A stretch of DNA of 64,000 nt. Origin: Fibrobacter sp. UBA4297. Its GTDB lineage: Bacteria; Fibrobacterota; Fibrobacteria; Fibrobacterales; Fibrobacteraceae. The stretch lies in contig NZ_DGUZ01000017.1 of NCBI RefSeq assembly GCF_002394865.1, forward strand, positions 62,001 to 126,000, in the 5' to 3' direction. Below, one piece after another: positions 59,911 to 64,000 of this stretch. The first letter of the stretch is position 1. Each line of letters begins with the position of its first letter. The translations under genes and the position numbers were made by a program. Under the pieces are notes generated by a model that was not told the origin of the DNA, did no database searches, and saw nothing but the letters and a program-made list of their open reading frames with translations.

Positions 59911-60174
59911 TTATTTGAATCGAACTGCCGTGCCGTAGGCGATGATTTCTGCGGCACTCGCCATTAAGCTGCTTGCGGAATAGCGGACATTCACGATTGC
60001 GTCTGCTCCAATCATGGTTGCTTCGCTATATCCCGCGATTTCGCCACCGATAATGGTCTTGAGTCCGGCGAAAATATCTCGGACAACATTCTTTGAAAAT
60101 ACGATGCTCCCCTTGACGAGCTGGATGGTTTCGATTTCTTTGCCTGTAATGAAGTCTGTGTTGACGATAATCAT
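59911..60174 (-). CDS. YbjQ/UPF0145 heavy-metal-binding-like protein, shortened
   Basis: 87 residues. The strand pairs of YbjQ are present: IVNTDFITGKEIE at the start, then GGEIAGY, GADAIVNVRY and AAEIIAYGTAV. The helix that normally lies between GGx..Y and GA.AIV (about 20 residues with many Glu/Arg/Leu) is missing, replaced by SEATMI. Family members form pentamers and some bind metal ions. AAAGG lies eight bases before the ATG. Confidence 0.78.
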   Translation of the reverse strand: MIIVNTDFITGKEIETIQLVKGSIVFSKNVVRDIFAGLKTIIGGEIAGYSEATMIGADAIVNVRYSASSLMASAAEIIAYGTAVRFK

Positions 60175-60338
60175 TGAAGCCTTTTTGTAAATTTTTTCTG
60201 TAGATAATATAAGCTCAAATAATTCAGCGTGCTAACGATAATTTTTCGTTTTACGTTTTTTTTCAACGAAACGAAGGACGTCATGAAACGGAAATCCTGA
60301 TTTGGAAGAACTTTGGCTTAGGGGGGCGGAAAAATTAC

Positions 60339-60367
60339 TTGACAGTTTCTTTTACAAAGACTACTTT
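60339..60367 (+). promoter_or_regulatory. sigma-70-like promoter of the helicase gene
   Basis: TTGACA, 17-base spacer, TACTTT at 60362-60367. Start near 60375 gives a leader of about 34 bases with AAGGCGG before the ATG at 60409. Confidence 0.6.
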
Positions 60368-60408
60368 TTGTGCAGTAAAACAGATGTTCACTACAAGGCG
60401 GCTCGCGT

Positions 60409-62829
60409 ATGGAAAAAAGCCCGAAAAGCGAAAATGTTGAAAACTCCCTCGAATGGGAGCGTTCCCGCCTAGACAAGGAGCAACTTGAGGCGGTAGAGAC
60501 GACCGAGGGCTACGTACGTGTAGTGGCTGGAGCGGGGTCGGGCAAGACCCGGACGCTCACGCACCGCTATCTGTATCTCGTGAAGGAAATGGGCATTTCG
60601 CCTGCGAATATTCTCTGCGTGACGTTCACGAACAAGGCGGCTGCCGAAATGAAAAAGCGCATCCGTTCGATTTTGGGCGGTGATGATAGCGGCTACATTT
60701 CGACGTTCCACGGCTTTTGCGTGCAGTTTTTGCGTGAGGAAATCCACGTGCTGAACTACCCGAAGGAATTCATGATTTTGGACGAGGATGACCAGAAGTC
60801 GCTTTTACGCAAGGCGTATGCGGATTTGGGATTCTCGCTCAAGGACTTGAAAATCAGCAGTGTCCTTGATTTTGTGGGTGGCCGCAAGGCAAATGATATT
60901 GGCTATGTGTCTTTGTTTGCGGAACACTTGGCGGATGAGGTGGGTACATCGGCGGCCGGGAATGCGCAGGCCGTTGAAGGCGAAAAGCGCGAGCATCTGG
61001 TGGAGCTTGCAGACGATGCTCCAGACAAGTGGATGGCGGTTTATTACCGCTATCTGTACGAGCAGAAGAAAAATTACGCGCTCGATTTTGACGACTTGAT
61101 TCTGGTGACGCTGTATATTCTGGAGAATTTTCCGGAAAAGCTCGACAAGTGGCGCAAGCGCATGATGTATGTGATGGTCGATGAATACCAGGACATAGAC
61201 GGTCAACAGTACCGCTTGGCGGATTTGCTTTCGAGTTACCACAAAAATTTATTTGTAGTGGGCGATCCGGACCAGACGATTTATGGCTGGCGCGGGGCCG
61301 ATATCAACCGCATTTTGGAATTTGACCAGTTCCATAAAGGCACAAAGACGATTCTGTTGCAGAACAATTACCGTTCGACTCCGAGCATTTTGAAGGTGCC
61401 GGATGCGGTCATCAAGAATAACAAGTACAGAATCGAGAAGGTCTTGAGGCCAGTCCGTGCGGGCGGAAAGACGCCTGTTTTTTACCATGCAAAGAACACT
61501 CGCGAAGAAGCGAAATGGATTGTGGAGCGCATCCAGAATGCGGTGCAGAACTCCGTGAAAAATGGCGCGGGCGGTGTGCTTTATAAGGATATCGCGGTCT
61601 TGTACCGTATGCATTCGCAGTCGCGTTCTGTCGAAGAGGCGTTGATGTCGGAGTCTATCCCTTACAAGGTCTATAGCGGTGTCGGCTTTTACCAGCGCAA
61701 GGAAATCAAGGACATCATTTGCTATTTGCGGATGCTTGTGTATGCCGACGACTTGTCGTTTATCCGGACGGTGAATACGCCAAAGCGCCAGTTCGGGCCG
61801 AAGAAAATGGCGATTTTGCAGGCGTTTGCGGATACGCGCAAGGTCGGGCTTTACGAGGCTTTGCTTGAAATTGTGTATGAGGCGGGGCGCTTGAACGATG
61901 TGGCGCCTGATGTCACGACGCAGGCGGAACTTTCGTCGGTTGGCAATGACCATCGGAAAATTGATTTTGACTGCAAGGAATTCTTGTCGAGAAGCAACGT
62001 CGTTGAATACGTGAAGTTGATTGAAAAGTACCGCTCGCGTTATAAGGATATGCGCGTTTCGGAATTGCTTTCGAAGATGCTGCGTGAGACGAAGTACGAG
62101 GAAATGCTGCGCCTAGATGGCGATGAAGACCGCTTGGACAATCTCGCAGAACTCAAACAGGGAATTCTCGAATTTGAGAATTACTACGAAGAAGATGCTT
62201 CGCTGGATGAGTATTTGCAGAACATCGTGCTGTTCACGAATGCGGATGAAGATGTGCAAGAGAAAGACCGTGTGCAGCTCATGACGATCCACAATGCGAA
62301 GGGCCTGGAATTTCCGTATGTCTTTGTTTGCGGTTTGAACGAGGGCTTTTTCCCGGTAAAGCGCGTGCAGAACAAGATTCAGCTCGAAGAAGAACGCAGA
62401 CTTGCGTATGTGGCGTTCACGCGCGCCGAAAATGTGCTTTGCCTGAGCGATGCCGAAGATGGCGTGGCGGGCGAGAGCGGGTCGCGTTATCCGTCGAGAT
62501 TCTTGCTCGAAATGGACATGGGCGAGCTCGATGTGGCGCGTGGATTCTCGGACGATTTGCTTTTGGCGGCACGAGATTTTATTGCAGAAGCGGACCGCAA
62601 TCGAGACTTGATGGGCGATTTTGAAGAAGACGAGAGTCTTGGCGCTGTAAAGAAAGCGCCTACGGCAGAATTTGCGGTAGGCGATCGTGTGGTGCACAAG
62701 ATTTTTGGAATCGGGACCGTCAGCGCTGTTGACAAAAAGAATTTCTGCTACGAAATTACTTTTGACAAGTTTGCAACCCCGCGCTCGATACAGTTTGATT
62801 TCCCGCTAGTTTTGTCATCCCCGACTTGA
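60409..62829 (+). CDS. UvrD/Rep/PcrA-type DNA helicase
   Basis: 806 residues, superfamily 1A. Walker A GAGSGKTRTL at 41-50, TFTNKAAAEMK motif Ia near 66, VDEYQDID (motif II), GDPDQTIYGWRGAD (III), the NNYRS loop (IV), and the C-terminal motifs MTIHNAKGLEFPYVF (V) and YVAFTRAE (VI). The tail (about 750-806, VGDRVVHKIFGIGTV) is the PcrA-type polymerase-binding domain. It unwinds DNA in repair and removes RecA. AAGGCGG before the ATG supports the start. Confidence 0.95.
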   Translation: MEKSPKSENVENSLEWERSRLDKEQLEAVETTEGYVRVVAGAGSGKTRTLTHRYLYLVKEMGISPANILCVTFTNKAAAEMKKRIRSILGGDDSGYISTFHGFCVQFLREEIHVLNYPKEFMILDEDDQKSLLRKAYADLGFSLKDLKISSVLDFVGGRKANDIGYVSLFAEHLADEVGTSAAGNAQAVEGEKREHLVELADDAPDKWMAVYYRYLYEQKKNYALDFDDLILVTLYILENFPEKLDKWRKRMMYVMVDEYQDIDGQQYRLADLLSSYHKNLFVVGDPDQTIYGWRGADINRILEFDQFHKGTKTILLQNNYRSTPSILKVPDAVIKNNKYRIEKVLRPVRAGGKTPVFYHAKNTREEAKWIVERIQNAVQNSVKNGAGGVLYKDIAVLYRMHSQSRSVEEALMSESIPYKVYSGVGFYQRKEIKDIICYLRMLVYADDLSFIRTVNTPKRQFGPKKMAILQAFADTRKVGLYEALLEIVYEAGRLNDVAPDVTTQAELSSVGNDHRKIDFDCKEFLSRSNVVEYVKLIEKYRSRYKDMRVSELLSKMLRETKYEEMLRLDGDEDRLDNLAELKQGILEFENYYEEDASLDEYLQNIVLFTNADEDVQEKDRVQLMTIHNAKGLEFPYVFVCGLNEGFFPVKRVQNKIQLEEERRLAYVAFTRAENVLCLSDAEDGVAGESGSRYPSRFLLEMDMGELDVARGFSDDLLLAARDFIAEADRNRDLMGDFEEDESLGAVKKAPTAEFAVGDRVVHKIFGIGTVSAVDKKNFCYEITFDKFATPRSIQFDFPLVLSSPT

Positions 62830-62905
62830 TCTCTTTGACTACTTGCAGCTATGCTGCTTAGTAGTCATGATCCGTGTATGGGGAGGGGAGCTCCTTTTCA
62901 AGAGC

Positions 62906-62938
62906 AGATGGAGATGCCCGCTCGGAGGCGGGCATGAC
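62906..62938. repeat. palindromic repeat, family A (inverted copy)
   Basis: The inverse of the element at 12607-12640, with GCCCGC/GCGGGC arms, between the helicase gene and the pseudouridine synthase gene. Confidence 0.7.
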
Positions 62939-62941
62939 ATT

Positions 62942-64000
62942 TTAGTGGCGCTCGTAACGCATCGGCTTGAGCTGCTTGATGACATCGCGGAGTTCTTTGG
63001 GGAGCGGGCAATCGAAAACTTTGTGTTCGCCTTGCCAGTCGAATTCTAGACGACAGCTGTGCAAGAATAAGCGGTTCAGTCCGAACTGCTTTTTGACTTC
63101 GCGGTTGAGCGCGAAGTCGCCGTAACGCGTATCGCCGAGAAGCGGATGCCCGATGCTTGCGAAGTGGGCGCGAATCTGGTGCATGCGGCCTGTTTCGAGC
63201 TTGATTTTCACAAGATCGTAGCCTTCGTAATGCTGCTTGACGCGGTAATGCGTGATGGCCTTCTGTGCATTTTCATCATCTTTGCCGACGAGCATCTTGC
63301 TGCCCTTGGCGCTGTCTGTGCGCAGGAGCGATTCGCTGATGGTACCGCGGTCTTTCTTGAGGTTGCCTTTGACGAGCGCAAAGTAGAACTTGTCTACAAC
63401 ATGTTCGCGAATCATGCGCGTGAAATCGCGGAGCGTGTCGCCGTGGAGGGCTGCAATGATGAGGCCAGACGTTTCCTGGTCGAGTCGGTGGGCGATGGTC
63501 GGCTTGAAATCGAGACCTTCGCTACGTCCCCATTCCCAGAGGTATTCCACGAGGCTTTCGCCAGGGCGTGTGCCGCTGCCCGGCTGGCTTGCGAGTCCCG
63601 AGGGCTTGTTCACAATCACGTAATCTTCGGTTTGCACGACGAGGTCGAGCTCGTGAGCGCCCCAGTGTGCTTGCTTTTCGGCACCTGTGAGGTGGCGGCC
63701 CCAAGTGGACTTGTTCTTGGCGAAACCTGTTGCGCTTTTTGCATCGGGGCGTTGCGGCCTTTGACCACTTAGTGCTTCAGCACTTATGTGGGCATGGCCA
63801 CCTTTAGGTGGTGTGTCCCCGCTCGAAGCGAGGGGAAGGCTTTCCCCTTTGGTATTCCTCTCTTCTCCCGTCAAGGTTGGTGAGCTTGTCGAACCAACCG
63901 ACTTGAAGTTCTCGTAAATGTTGACCACGTCGCCTTCGACGAGCATCTGGTTTGCCTTGCCAATAACGCCGTTTACACGGACTTTCTTTTTGCGGATGAC
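62942..64000 (-). CDS. RluC/D-family pseudouridine synthase, partial
   Basis: The frame is open to the window edge, so the start is outside; about 352 residues are visible. Residues before MLVEGDVV form the end of an S4 RNA-binding domain (RVNGVIGKANQ). A repeat-derived insert of about 75 residues (63705-63900) follows. The catalytic domain has VNKPSGLASQPGSG, the catalytic-loop HRLDQETSGL and GRMHQIRAHF. Such enzymes modify uridines in 23S rRNA; the exact site is unknown. The insert between S4 and catalytic domains is unusual. Confidence 0.88.
   Translation of the reverse strand, partial: VIRKKKVRVNGVIGKANQMLVEGDVVNIYENFKSVGSTSSPTLTGEERNTKGESLPLASSGDTPPKGGHAHISAEALSGQRPQRPDAKSATGFAKNKSTWGRHLTGAEKQAHWGAHELDLVVQTEDYVIVNKPSGLASQPGSGTRPGESLVEYLWEWGRSEGLDFKPTIAHRLDQETSGLIIAALHGDTLRDFTRMIREHVVDKFYFALVKGNLKKDRGTISESLLRTDSAKGSKMLVGKDDENAQKAITHYRVKQHYEGYDLVKIKLETGRMHQIRAHFASIGHPLLGDTRYGDFALNREVKKQFGLNRLFLHSCRLEFDWQGEHKVFDCPLPKELRDVIKQLKPMRYERH
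63755..63900. repeat. cluster of palindromes inside the pseudouridine synthase gene
   Basis: Three small palindromes in row: AGTGCTTCAGCACT (63770-63783), CCACC/GGTGG (63799-63812) and CGCTCGAAGCGA (63820-63831), then GGTTGGTGAGCTTGTCGAAC (63876-63895) of family C type. All lie in the reading frame between the S4 and catalytic domains. Confidence 0.6.

Noticed and set aside
1..64000. tRNA or rRNA genes
   Set aside because: No T-loop/anticodon-arm patterns or rRNA-like blocks were found by eye; a covariance search would be needed to exclude them fully.

Overview
The window reads as a chromosomal segment of a Fibrobacter (Fibrobacterota) species. Three proteins (about 23.3-24.3, 25.4-27.3 and 34.7-35.8 kb) carry the Fibrobacter-specific FISUMP domain. 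Secreted GH16 and GH44 polysaccharidases are present, the latter with a Por/type IX secretion C-terminal tail. Many promoters have a TATATT -10 box placed only 5-9 bases before an ATG. All assignments come from reading motifs and protein families by eye; no searches were run.

Layout. 0-3.6 kb: small zinc ribbon, membrane protein, secreted protein, and a PD-(D/E)XK Rpn-family nuclease behind a long leader. 3.7-11 kb: AGCS symporter, PLP aminotransferase, a His/Met-rich envelope cassette (hydrolase lipoprotein, barrel protein, small secreted protein) and a MATE exporter. 11-17.8 kb: GH16, YhhN-like and DUF1653 proteins, an orphan RelA/SpoT-domain protein, GH44, a DoxX-like protein and a GNAT enzyme. 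17.8-25.3 kb: accessory stretch with a 35-bp repeat seen three times (plus a decayed fourth), two promoter-driven structured RNA candidates, a DUF1016 nuclease behind a hairpin-rich leader, two sibling toxin-antitoxin pairs, an SDR enzyme, an MBL lipoprotein and a FISUMP lipoprotein whose start is frameshifted at a T8 tract. 25.4-44 kb: double-FISUMP lipoprotein, ilvC, an array of four AT-rich hairpins, YfhO-type membrane protein, ArsR-methyltransferase, PAP2 phosphatase, FISUMP protein, TPR protein, FGGY kinase, RlmI-type methyltransferase, FecR-domain lipoprotein, VanZ, MurB and a DnaG-like primase. 45-64 kb: GspE-type ATPase, a complete RND tripartite efflux operon, dnaX-ebfC, two small unknowns, pheT, ispD, TM2 and YbjQ proteins, a UvrD/PcrA helicase and a RluC/D-type pseudouridine synthase cut by the window end.

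How it works together. Most genes are single units or short operons: RND efflux (TolC, adaptor, permease), dnaX-ebfC, the toxin-antitoxin pairs with identical 32-bp overlaps, and the 6.6-9.6 kb envelope cassette. Eighteen starts fit a leaderless-mRNA geometry, which also decides several start codons. By contrast the two PD-(D/E)XK nuclease genes have near-consensus sigma-70 promoters and long structured leaders. Short palindromic repeats are scattered between genes, and some are read in frame inside MurB, FISUMP lipoproteins and the pseudouridine synthase.

Most interesting signals: the 17.8-19.1 kb repeat/RNA array next to the DUF1016 nuclease; the leaderless gene architecture; an A10 slippery run in dnaX; the hairpin array at 29.28-29.59 kb; the phase-variation-like T8 tract; and repeat-encoded peptides in core enzymes.
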